Assembly: GCF_958298935.1 (NCBI RefSeq)
Contig: NC_084924.1
Span: 17,457,819-17,521,818, forward strand
Direction: 5' to 3'
Source of the DNA: Phragmites australis
Taxonomy: Eukaryota; Streptophyta; Magnoliopsida; Poales; Poaceae
Length of the DNA: 64,000 nucleotides
How positions within the stretch are numbered: position 1 is the stretch's first letter; each line of letters starts with the position of its first letter. A program made the position numbers and the translations under genes. The notes beneath the pieces are model-generated. The model worked only from the letters and a program-made list of their open reading frames with translations, had not been told where the DNA came from and did no database searches. Below, piece after piece: positions 33,952-43,925 of this stretch.

Positions 33952-34860
33952 TGATGAGTAATGTTGGCCTGATCTTCTGATAGGTAGCGATAAGTCGGTG
34001 GGTGGAGAACTCGACGTTGATGATCCAAAGGCTTCGACCCGAACAGATCGTCTCCCTTGCAATCACTACACCACAGCTCCGATAGTTATCAACCGTGTCG
34101 CACGGTTGATCTTGCCAAGAAGGCACAATCCCTGCAAGCGTACCGAGAACACAAGCAAGAACGTAGAAGATGCAATATGAAATATTACGAATTGAATTCA
34201 AGCACTCGAAGTTGGGGTTCCACAAACACTTGCGGCGGCCTAGTCGGTCCGGAACAAGAGCGAAAATCTCACAACTGTGTGTAGATCAATATCTAAGCAA
34301 AACCCAACCCTAATTAGGGCGGCGGCTACTGTATATAAAAGACTAGGGTCGGCCAAGGACCCCTGGACGTGTCCCTAATGGACTCCAACACGTTACATGG
34401 CCCAACGGCCCAAAAGATGGTGGTGCAGCACCGTGATAGATTCTGGATGTCACCTTGTTTTGATGATTCCTGTTGACTCAGAAAGAATTTGGACATGGGA
34501 CTAGTTCCGTTGGAAATATTATCTCCTTAGCTTTCCAACCATGTGTAGAATGTTGAAAACGGAGTCCGTATGCGTCCTGGGTGACGATTTTAGTGCAGGC
34601 TGGTCCTGGACTCCGAAATGGACTCGAACTTGATTGGACCTCCACCTTGGCTTGGGCGCCCTTGCTGTTCTTCTCCCGTGTTCCTAAGTAGTAATATATC
34701 ACAATTATTCAGTAGCATCCCATCCTTATCAAAATATAAAGGAACACTAAGGAACGAGCTCACCTCATGATTTAGTTGACGTGCACGAGCTCGTGTCAAT
34801 GGACCTATTGTTGGAGGAATACTCGGTGTGTGTGTATCCGAAAGAGTGATGTCCTCATCA
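33952..34860 (-). repeat. Element D 5' LTR (right copy)
   Basis: 909 bp, TG...CA on the minus strand. It also carries the coding tail of integrase (open from at least 34799 to the same stop at 34590). A TATA-like stretch (TTTTATATACAG on the minus strand) lies near 34335. Confidence 0.96.
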
Positions 34861-34865
34861 CGGTC

Positions 34866-37380
34866 TTGGCGGTCTCGAGCTCCTCCGTCATGCTCTACAG
34901 CCGCTCCTCGAGGCTCTGTCCCCCGGTCGCGCCGGTCGAGGCGGCGCCGGGCGCCTGGGCTTCAGCCTGCTTCACCCGCTCTGCAAGGGCTGAGAGGGCC
35001 TGCTCGTGGGCAGTCAGCTCTGACTTCCACTTGGCGGCCTGCTCCTCCCGAGCAGCCAAGGCCACCACCTCCTCGGCAGCCTCCGTCTCTCGGCTTCCAG
35101 ATCCGACGCCGTGATGCCGATGTCGGTCTCTCAGATCGCGACATCCTCCTCCCGGCGCTGGAGGTCCTCCTCCCGACGCTGGAGTTCGGTGCGGATCTGG
35201 TCAACCTCGCCTTTCTGGCGGGCCAAGTCAGCCTGGGAGGCCTCCGCCGTCCTCTCGCGGGCCGGGACCGCCTCCTCTCGTGCCTGCACCTGCCTCTCCC
35301 TGGCGAGTGCCTCGGCAGCCTGCTGCTGCGATGCCTCGGCCAGGCGGGTGGCTTCTTCCTGCTCCTGCACGGCCTTATTGCGAATGCCCTCCAGAGCCTC
35401 CCGCTCCTCCTCGAGAGCACGCCACTCGTTCTCATTGATGGCGCGTGCCACAGCGACGCGAGCCTCAAAAAGGCGCCTGCCCTCGGCAAGCCACTCCCTC
35501 TCCACGGCAAGGGCGGCGCGGCTCGCCTCAAGCTGCGTCATCTCCCCCACCACGGCCGCCTCCAACCGCCCGATCACCTCCCGGGCGCTCCCTAACACGA
35601 CTGGGAGGGGGTCGGCAGGCCGGTTGGGCGACGGCCGGGCGCTGGGTCCCTTGCAAGCCTCCTCCGAGGGGCTCGGGGTCCCTGAAAACTGCCATGCAGG
35701 CACGGCCCATGACGAGGTTGTCTGCCCACACTTGACGCGCTCGGGGCGGGCTCAGCCGGCGCCGGTTGCTCGGCCGCGGCCGCTTCCATCGGCTCAGGGC
35801 AGGGCGGCGCCTGTGGCTCTGTCTCGGCCGACGCGCTCAGCTCGGGGGCTGGAGTCGGCCTCGGCACCTCGAGCCGTCCTTGGTCTCTGGCGGCTCCCGT
35901 AGGCGGCCTGCAAAAGAAAAACGAGGTTAGTCTCCGAACTCACTCCGGGCAAGGCGTGCTTAGTAAAAAAGGGGGGGGGGAACCTTACGCAGATTTGGGT
36001 CTTCGTTATTGCCACCTCGATTCTGGGATCCTGTACCCCAGGCCCGACGGTGTTGGCCCGGAGTCCTCCATCCACCTCTTCCGCGGGGGGCTCTGCGGGG
36101 CCACCGCGCGGTCTCCGGGCTCCAGACCAGGCCCAAGCAAATCAAGGACGGCCCCGTGCTGGACGATTGGCCGTCCCGGCCTCCCTCCTTCTTGCCAGGC
36201 GACGGTGACGGCGGGGACGTTGGTGTAGGAATGAAAGTCCGGGGGCACTTCCTCCTCCAGCCTGGCGGCTGCTGCCTGCAGCAGCCCCACCACTGGCTTG
36301 CGGCCCGCCGCCTGCGGCGCCCGGGCCACCGATCTGCGCCGGATCGCCTGCGGCCTCCTCGCCTGCCGCCTCGTCCACCCTGGGAATCTGGATAGTCCCG
36401 GGGTTCCGGCGCCCTGGCCGGTCGACCAGCCCCTAGGCGTCGAACTCCGGCAGCTTCACTTGCAGCGCCACCCGGTTAGGGTCAGCGCAGAGCGCTAGCT
36501 CCTTCAGGGGAGCTCCGCCCGGCTCAGGTCGTCCACCCCGATCACCACCCGGAGCATGCCCCTCAGCGCCACTATGTCCAAGTCCACTCCGTGCCGATCT
36601 GGGTCTGGGTGATGTCCTGGGGGCCGGTGTACACCCAGGAGGGCCAGGCCCGCTCCTGCAAAGGTGGCAGGCGGCGGCGCAGGTAGTCCGCCACCGCCAT
36701 CACCGACGTAAGCCCGGCCTGGCCCAGGAAGTCAATGCGCTCTAGGACCGGCGCCATCCGCTCGTTCGCCTGCGGCGTCACCTCCCAGGTCACCTTCTGG
36801 GGCTCCACCGCCATCTCCGGCAGGGTCAGACGGTCATGGGGGCTGACGTCAACGTAGAACCAGTCGCGCCGCCAGTCCTCCCACTTGCTCTGCAGCACCT
36901 AGGGAATATACTGCTCCCCCTGGCCGTCCCGCAGCCAGAAGTTACAGCAACCGACGACGTCCGCGGTGGAGAAGCCTCTCTTCTTCCCTGCCGACCGTAG
37001 CACGAAGAAGTGCCAAAAGAGCGTCACCGACGGCGGCACCCCCACGAACATCTCGCAAAGGTGGGCGAAGACCGCTAGGATGACGACGGAGTTCGAGCTG
37101 AGGTGCACCAACTGGATCCCGAACGTGTCGAGAATCTGAAGGAAGAACGTCGAAAATGGCGGCACCAGCCCGGCCGCCACAAAGGAAGTAAAGAGGACGA
37201 TGCGCCCCAGCCGGTCCGTCGCCGACAGGAAGCTCGCCGGCGTCACCACGAGGCCCCCCGCTGGCCCTCGGGCACCATCAGATTCCGCACCTTGTCTGCT
37301 GCCTCCTCGTTCACAAGCCGAGACTCCGGCAGCACGCTGTCAGGTGTCTTGTCACGGCAGCTTCCTCCCACTCTCGACAT
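34866..37380 (-). pseudogene. Element B antisense gene: PF04195-like domain plus coiled coil, N-terminal and middle parts
   Basis: Starts at ATG 37380 (MSRVGGSCRDKTPDSVLPES) and, after a one-base frame change, reads VTPASFLSATDRLGRIVLF, FGIQLVHLSSNSVVILAVFA, HLCEMFVGVPPSVTLFWHFF and GCCNFWLRDGQGEQYIP. This is the 'putative gypsy type transposon' domain (Pfam PF04195). A stop at about 36899 is followed by DWRRDWFYVDVSPHDRLTL. A Pro/Ala-rich segment follows, then an 81-nt GT-AG intron (35908-35988) and a long Glu/Arg/Ala coiled coil (35131-35703). It continues into 26722-27148 beyond element D. Such antisense genes are known in Tat-lineage elements; their function is not established. Confidence 0.75.
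35908..35988 (-). other. GT-AG intron in element B antisense gene
   Basis: Donor CTGC|GTAAGGTTCC (35988 leftwards) and acceptor TTTTTCTTTTGCAG|GCC (35908-35910). The intron is 81 nt and contains a C-run. Confidence 0.65.
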
Positions 37381-37526
37381 CTTGTCAGGGTGGGGGATGA
37401 TCTAGACGGTGGGGGAAGAGGGGTGCTCTGATCGCCTAAGGAAGGTTTAGGGCTCAGGAGCGCAAAGAAGACAAAGGCTTGTTCGCAAAGATGGCGTAAA
37501 AAAGGGGGCGGTTCGCTCCCCTCCTC

Positions 37527-37534
37527 CTTTTATA
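37527..37534 (-). promoter_or_regulatory. TATA box for element B antisense gene
   Basis: Minus strand CTGGGGTATAAAAGGAGGAG: a textbook TATAAAAG about 147 bp upstream of the antisense ATG (37380). It lies inside the element and close to the 3' LTR. Confidence 0.7.
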
Positions 37535-37913
37535 CCCCAGGGAAATTCAAACGTCGCCTGCCGTGACGCGCTCGGCGGGACGGTTTCCTCGGCCAGCGCA
37601 ACTGCCAGGCAAATCTCCCTCGGGTCGTGCAGGTGTCAGCAGTTGCCAGGTGTATTTGCCTCGATTTGCGCGGTTGCCACGCGCGTCGCCTACCTCGTTA
37701 TTGTGCACTGCCCGTCCCATTATCACACGCCTCAGGAGTCAGCTGGACGCGCGTCCGTTCGGCTCCCCGTTGGGCTGTACCAGAAGCCCAGACCGGAAGT
37801 GCCAGTATCTAAGAGCGCGCCGCGTGGCGTCAGTACTGGCTTCGGCCTCGTTGACAACGAAGGGCCCATCCGCAGTCTCTGGGCCATCACCTGCCAATGA
37901 GCCCGGGGGTTGA
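37535..37913. other. Element B spacer between antisense-gene promoter and 3' LTR
   Basis: GC-rich sequence without clear coding signal, ending in the purine-rich GAGCCCGGGGGTTGA that precedes the LTR and is the likely plus-strand primer. Confidence 0.5.
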
Positions 37914-39403
37914 TGTCGGTGAATCAGGAACCGGGGGTCCCCGAACCCCCAGGTCAGGCCAGCAATTCACCATGTGGCGCCATCCCGCGGAGTCTCCTCC
38001 GCGAGGTAAAAAAGATTAAGTCCCGGGAGAGGGCGCTCGGGGCCACAGTTAGTGGTCCTCGAGTACCCAAGTTCCCCGATGATCTGGGAAGTCTAAGTGC
38101 CGGGAAGAAAGTGCTCGGGGAGGTATACGGTGACCCCCGAGCACCCAAGTCCCCCGACGACCAAGAAAGCTAAGTACCGGGAGAAGTGTGCCCGGGGACA
38201 CGAGCGGTGGACCCCTGGGCACCCAAGTGCCCCGAAGACCCACTGAAGGAAGTTCCGGGAGAGAGTGCTTAGGGTTGCGTGCAGCGGCCCACGAGCACTC
38301 GGTCCCCCGAAGGTTCGTACAAGCGTGCCCGGGAGAGAGTGCTCGGGGAGGTGAACAGTACCCCTAAGCACTCGGTTCCCCGAGGATCAAGAAAGGGCAT
38401 TCTCGGGAGAGAGTGCTCGGGGAGGTGAACAGTGACCCCCGAGCACTCGGTTCCCCGACGACTCAGAAAGCCCCCTGACAGTGGCCTCCGCAGGGGCCCA
38501 CTGATGAGGTGTTAGCCAGTCAAAGGCCCAAGGCCGCATTTAAAGAGCGCGCATGGCCTGTCACCTCCAACTGCTCCCGCCACGCTCGGTGTCAGTTCCT
38601 GCCACATTCTGGTAGGAGGGCGTGGGGTCATTAAATGCATGGGTCCCATCCCGAGCCGAGGCATTCCGTCTGCCGCGCTGCTGTGGCAGGAGAACAAGAC
38701 AGGGCGGGCACACCGGGCCACTCTACGGCTGCCCGGTGGACCCTCTCCACTGCGCCCGTTGCCAGTGCATTAATGGTGACGGATGACCGGGCGTGGGGCA
38801 CATTTTCCACCCTCGGTCACTTCGCACAGAGGCTATGATGACACCCTTTCCATTTATGGTGCCTTGGAACTCGTGCCCTCCCGTTCGGGGCACGCTGCTG
38901 CCGGCGGGTATTTAAAGCAGCCGGCAGCACGGACAAAGACAAGGGCTAAGAATATCAGAACAGGCTGAATCTCGGCACAATATCGGAACAAGCTCCACAA
39001 GTTAGAAAATCTCTCGGAGGTTGAAAAATCCCAGAGGAAGTAAGTAGCGAAGAGAAGAGAAGATCGAGAGCACCCAAAGCCAACAGATACACGCAGACCG
39101 AAGAACAAGGAGCCTCAGGCTCTAGGATAGATAAACATTCTTGTAACCAACAACATCCTTGAGGTTCATTCTCAGGGCATTTATAGTATCCATACAGGAG
39201 TAGGGTGTTACGCCTCCGTGCGGCCCGAATCTGTCTAAACACCAGTGCATTTACTTCGTTCCACACTAGATCATTCCACCCCACCGGTCATCGCATTTAT
39301 ACCCATTTATTTCTCCGGCGAACATATTCAGGATCATCCCCCCGGCCGAATCTCTAAAAACGGGTCCCTCAGGATTCCTGCGACAGGAGTTAACCCTCTG
39401 ACA
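37914..39403 (+). repeat. Element B 3' LTR
   Basis: 1490 bp, the partner of 13624-15146. It carries a deletion of about 35 bp near 38653 relative to the 5' copy. TATA-like TATTTAAA at 38909-38916. It ends CTCTGACA and is followed by the target duplication CCCTC. Confidence 0.95.
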
Positions 39404-40319
39404 CCCTCCGTCGGTGCATCTCGGGCACCGCTGCCCTCCGAGGCCACAACCGGAGGGGAACATAAAGCTGGTCCCCATACACCAAGACCAACCTGACCGG
39501 ACCTTCTGAATAGGGGCAGACCTCACCTCTGGGCAAGAAGCCCAACTTCTGGCCATCTTACGGGGTAATCTTGACACCTTCTCATGGTCCCCGTAGGACC
39601 TCCCAGGAGTCGACCGTAGCATCATTGAGCACTCACTTCAGGTCGACCCAAAGGCAAGGCCCATATGCCAAGGGCTTCGCAAGTTCTCTCCAGAGCGAGC
39701 AGAAGCTGCAAAGGAACAAGTCTAGAAGCTACTGAAAGTCGGTGTTATCCGAGAGGTCATCCACTCTGATTGGCTCTCCAACACCGTCCTGGTCAAGAAA
39801 CACAGCGGAAAATGGCGTATGTGCGTCCATTTCACATCATTAAACAAAGTATGCCCCCGGGATCCGTACCCCTTTCTCGCATCGACCAGCTAGCGGATTC
39901 CACCGCCGGCAGCGAAATGCTGAGCTTCCTCTACACCTACTCTGGGTACCACCAGGTGTGGATGGCAACAGAGGATGAGAGCAAGACCAACTTCACTACC
40001 CCTTCGGAGCGTACTGCTACGTCCGGATGCCCTTCGGTCTTCGGAACGCTGGGACCTCCTTCTCTCGCCTAGTACACAAGGTGCTGCATCAGCAATTAGG
40101 CCACAACGTCGAGGCCTACGTGCACGATATCGTGGTAAAAAGCCAACTAAAAGCCAACCATGTTGCCAACCTGCAAGAAACATTCAACAGCCTCCGAGTC
40201 ACTGGCGTGTGGCTGAACCCGAAAAAATGCGTATTTGGCGCTAGGGGTGGAAAGATGCTAGGATATCTCGTCTCCCGAAGAGGCGTCGAGACCAATTAGG
40301 GAAAGATTGGTGCCATTGA
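39404..40319 (+). pseudogene. Element A reverse transcriptase
   Basis: Coding sense of element A resumes right after the B duplication. Recognisable: TSGQEAQLLAILRGNLDTFS, KWRMCVHFTSLNKVCPRDPY, ESKTNFTTP, MPFGLRNAGTSFSRLVHKVL, and LNPKKCVFGARGGKMLGYLV. The catalytic motif, which should be YVDD, reads YVHD (CAC codon at 40123-40125), so the enzyme is inactive even apart from frame breaks. Frameshifts lie between 39880 and 40020 and a stop (TAG) at 39723. Confidence 0.88.
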
Positions 40320-41475
40320 AGAAATGCCACCTCCCACCAATCTGAAAGAAGTACAATGCCTGGCCAGCCACCTCGCGGCCCTCAGCCGCTTCCTTGCAAA
40401 ATCTGCTAAGCATAGCCTCTCTTTCTTCAAAACGCTGAGGGTCTCCGAGCCATTTAGCTGGACGCTAGACTATGAACCGGCATTCGAGACCCTAAAGGCA
40501 CACCATTCCCACCTCAAAACACTTGCGATGCCCCTCCCCGGTGAAGGACTACTCCTATACCTATCCGTTTCTAAGTCTGCCATCAGCGCCACCCTGGTAC
40601 GGGAGGAAAAGAGTAACAGTTGCTCCTCTCAAAGGGATGTATACTATGTCTCAAAAGCCTTAGCCGAGGCCAAGACACACTACACTGAGCTTGAAAAAAT
40701 AGCCTACACCCTGCTGATGGCCTCACGCAAGCTCCGACACTACTTCCTTGCCTACGACATTAGTGTCCCAACCTCGTACTTGCTTGGTGACATGTTTCCC
40801 AACCGGGAGGCGACGGGATGCATCGGCAAGTGGGCGGTAGAGTTAGCCCCCTTAGTGGTAAGGTTTGTGGCCCACACCACCGTTAAATCCCAAATCTTGG
40901 CAGACTTCATCGCCAAATAGACCCCAACACCCACCGAACCCACCACTACACCCACCCAAGACATCTGGACTATCTACACTGATGGAGCATATTGCTCCAT
41001 GGGCGCCAGAGCCAGCGCGGTCCTCATCTCTCCCACAGGCCAGCAGGTCCAATACGCTGCTCGCCTGGATTTCCAGATGACCAACAATATAGCCGAATAC
41101 GAGGCCATCCTCTTAGGCCTCCGAAAGGCCCGAGCCTTGGGGGTAGCCAGAGTCCTCATCCATACCGACTCTCAGATCGTTGCCGGTCACGTCAACAAGA
41201 AATTCCAAGTTTGGCATCCGGACATGACAACATACCTCGAGGCCATACGCAAGGCCAAGGTACACTTCCACGGCATATCAATACGAAGCATACCGTGGGC
41301 GGATAACAGTCAGGAATATGCCCTAGCAAAGGCCGTAGCCACAGGTAAAGACCCACCAATAGGCACCTTCCTCGAGACTCTACACCAGCCGACCGCCAGA
41401 GCTCTTGACGAGACGGTTGCCGACATCCTCCCTATCGAAGTCACGGACTGGAGGGCCCCCTCCTATCCTTCCTAA
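40320..41475 (+). pseudogene. Element A RNase H and additional RNase H
   Basis: First RNase H: KEVQCLASHLAALSRFLAKS, FSWTLDYEPAFETLKAHHSH, LLYLSVSKSAISATLVREE, ALAEAKTHYTELEKIAYTLL and VKSQILADFIAK, ended by a TAG (40918-40920). Additional archaeal-type RNase H: IWTIYTDGAYCSMGARASAV (Asp), TNNIAEYEAILLGLRKARAL (Glu), VLIHTDSQIVAGHVNKKFQV (Asp) and ADNSQEYALAKAVATG. The catalytic residues of the second domain are intact over a 158-codon open frame. The pair is a Tat-lineage hallmark. Confidence 0.88.
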
Positions 41476-42655
41476 GGGGAACAGAAGAACCAGACGACCC
41501 GATTGCACTCCGCTGCATCCAGCATCACGCTAGGGGCTACCTTCTCATAAATGGCGCCCTTTACAAGACAGATACCTGTGCTCCCCTCCTTCGCTGCATT
41601 ACTAAACAAGGAGCCGACCTCCTCTGAGAAATACACGAAGGCCTTTGTGGAAATCATTTGGCACCTCGTGCCCTAGCCGGTAAGGCACTTTGCCAGGGGC
41701 TCCATTGGCCTATGATCATGTCCGATGCGGAAGACCTCGTCCGCACCTGCCAAGGATGCCAATGGATGGGACGCCGAAGCCACCGACCTCCAACTCCCTT
41801 GCAACCAATCACCTCCGTCTGGCCCCTGGCTCGTTGGGGTCTGGACCTCATCAGTCTATTTCCCTGTACCAAAGGCAACCTTCAGTATGCAGTGGTAGCA
41901 TTGGAGTACTTCTCCAAATGGGTCGAGGCCAAACCCCTCACTGCAATCACATCAAAAAATGTCCATAAATGCTTCTGGAAGAACATAATCGCCACTTTAG
42001 CGTCCCATGATAGCTCACGGTGGACAACGACACACAATTTGACTCCAGGACTTTTAGACAGTTCTGCGACGACCTCGGCATGGAATTATGCTTCGCAGCA
42101 GTTCGACACCCTCAATCCAATGGGGCCATCGAAAGGGCCAACGACAACATCCTCTCCAGTCTAAATCGCCGCCTCGTCAGCTTAGGTCGAGGCCTATGGG
42201 TCGAGGAACTTCCCAAGGTTTTGTGGTCCCTCCGCACCACTGTCACGGAGGCCACCGGGTTCACACCCTTCCACCTCCTGTATGGAGACGAGGCCATGAC
42301 CCCCACTGAGGTCAGGGTCTGCTCACTCAGGGTACACCTTCTACAAACTAACAGAGAAAGGGAGCTCTCCCTTGACCTTACCGAAGGCACGCAGCTTCAT
42401 GACATTCAGAACCTCGATCACTACATCAAGAAAACTAAGGCTTGGTACGATCCAAGGGTTGCACTGCGAAACTTCAAACCCGACAAACCAGTGCTTCGAC
42501 GCGCCCTAGCCCCAGGAAAGCTACACAACAAATGGGAAGGCCCATACCTGGTCCTCAAGTCTAACAGGCCCGGCTCCTACCGCCTGGCCGATATAGAAGG
42601 GACCCCCCTCGAACACAATTGGAATGCGAAGACCCTCCGCAAGTACTATGTATAG
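41476..42655 (+). pseudogene. Element A integrase
   Basis: HHCC region: HEGLCGNHLAPRALAGKALC then CQGCQWMGRRSHRP. Core: RWGLDLISLFPCTK (D), a frame change near 42010, VDNDTQFDSRTFRQFCDDLG (D) and HPQSNGAIERANDN (E). The C-terminal part is open from 42020 to the TAG at 42653: WVEELPKVLWSLRTT, KWEGPYLVLKSNRPGSYRLA and WNAKTLRKYYV. The last 211 codons are undamaged, which is notable for an element with a defective RT. Confidence 0.9.
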
Positions 42656-42700
42656 AGAGCCCTAGGCTCAGTCCTCTCCGAAGATACCCAAACAAAAAGA

Positions 42701-43192
42701 GACCCTCCAGCATCTTGAAGGCATAAGCCTTCGTGCTAGACGGGCATTCCGTCCGCCATCTTTAAGGTCTCACCAACCTACGTGGCGGATAGGCAAAGAC
42801 CGCTCCAGCATCTTGAAGGCATAAGCCTCCGTGCTAGATAGGCATTCTGTCCGCCATCTTTAAGGTCTCACTAACCTACGTGGCGGATAGACAAAGACCG
42901 CTCTAGTATCTTGAAGGCATAAGCCTCCGTGCTGGACAGACATTCCGTCCGCCATCTTTAAGGTCTAGCTAACCTACGTGGCGGATAGGCAAAGACTGCT
43001 CCTGCATCTTGAAGACCAAGTCTCCGTGCTGGACAGGCATTCCGTCCATCATCCTTTGGGCCTAGCAAACCCAAAATGGCGGATAGGCAAAGACCACTCT
43101 AGTTATTTGAAGGTAGTGCCTTCATACTGGACAGGCACAACACCCTCTGTCATTTCTAAGGCCTGGCTGGCCTAACATGGCGAAGGGATAAA
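42701..43192. repeat. Five-copy ~98-bp tandem array downstream of element A pol
   Basis: Units begin GACCGCTCCAGCATCTTGAA or variants at 42701, 42798, 42896, 42994 and 43092. Each continues GGCATAAGCCTCCGTGCT, ATTCCGTCCGCCATCTTTAA and CCTACGTGGCGGATAGGCAA. The inverted words GTCCGCCA and TGGCGGAT lie within each unit. The last two units are more diverged. Confidence 0.93.
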
Positions 43193-43925
43193 CACTCCGG
43201 CACCAGCATGATTAAAAGCCTCCATGCAAAAATCACCCAACCCTTCCGATATCCTGAAAACCTAAAACTCTGAGCTCCCCACTCCCACCTACTGCAACGC
43301 AATTCCCCTTGAATTCTCGCACCCTGTGGCAACTAAGCAGCCGCAGGATGCGAAGGGGCTGGGATAAGGGGCACAGGCGAAGCATCGTTGTGATCAATCA
43401 TAAAAAGATATATAAAGAGTCTTTTCATATAGCTAACACAATGCAAGTTGTACATACATAACATATAAAGAGTCTTTTCATATAGCTAACCTTTGTACAT
43501 CGAATCTATGCCCAGCAAACTGGCTAGCCTGCTACGCCTCCCAGTACCACTACGGGAAGATGAGAGTGCCCGATCACCACGCCTCCCGGAAACACCGCGA
43601 GACCTGGAGAGTCATCCCCGACAACTGCGCATAGGAGGCCGACGCGAGCCCCCTCCATGAGAAGAGCTACTGTACAACATAGAGACTCAGCCTCAGGAAG
43701 ACAAAGGATCCGCTGGGAAAGGATACAAGTCAACGGCCTAGAAGTCCAGCTCTTCCTCCTCCTGCCCCTCCGGCGAGGCCCCCGTGACCTGTACCTCCTC
43801 CACCTTCACCTCGCCCAAAATAGACTCAAGAATTTCCGAGGGCACTCTTCTATCAGAACCCTAAGGAAGGACGAAGCATTGTAAGAAGCGTGAGCCGGTA
43901 CCTCCCGGGCTGTTCGGGCCGTACA
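43193..43925. other. Element A spacer
   Basis: No gene recognised. A 29-bp word, TATAAAGAGTCTTTTCATAT plus AGCTAACAC/CCTTTG, occurs twice about 60 bp apart (near 43412 and 43466). Confidence 0.45.

Larger units (their letters stand above)
27149..34860 (-). mobile_element. Element D: CRM-like chromovirus (Ty3/gypsy) inserted in element B
   Basis: Two 909-bp LTRs (27149-28057 and 33952-34860) lie in minus orientation, each starting TGATGAGGACATCAC and ending TTACTCATCA. The exact duplication CGGTC is at 27144-27148 and 34861-34865. The primer-binding site follows the right LTR and a purine tract abuts the left LTR. Gag, protease, RT, RNase H and integrase are all present. The LTR start (TGATGA-GACAT), the gag type and the integrase whose C-terminus runs into the LTR all point to the CRM (centromeric retrotransposon) clade. 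I counted about 35 LTR differences (about 3.9%). The element is nearly full length but carries frame lesions. Confidence 0.92.
13624..39403 (+). mobile_element. Element B: second Ty3/gypsy Tat-lineage retrotransposon, nested in A
   Basis: Both LTRs are present (13624-15146 and 37914-39403), starting TGTCGG and ending CCGACA or CTGACA. The exact target duplication is CCCTC (13619-13623 and 39404-39408). Primer-binding site, gag, protease, RT, RNase H, additional RNase H and integrase are on the plus strand; an antisense gene occupies the far 3' part. B is itself interrupted by C (18537-22351) and D (27149-34860). Without these it would be about 14.3 kb, a reasonable Tat element size. It is inactive: all coding regions contain stops. 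Confidence 0.93.

Noticed and set aside
42701..43192. CRISPR-like array
   Set aside because: Units are contiguous 98-bp tandem repeats without unique spacers, in a plant retrotransposon.
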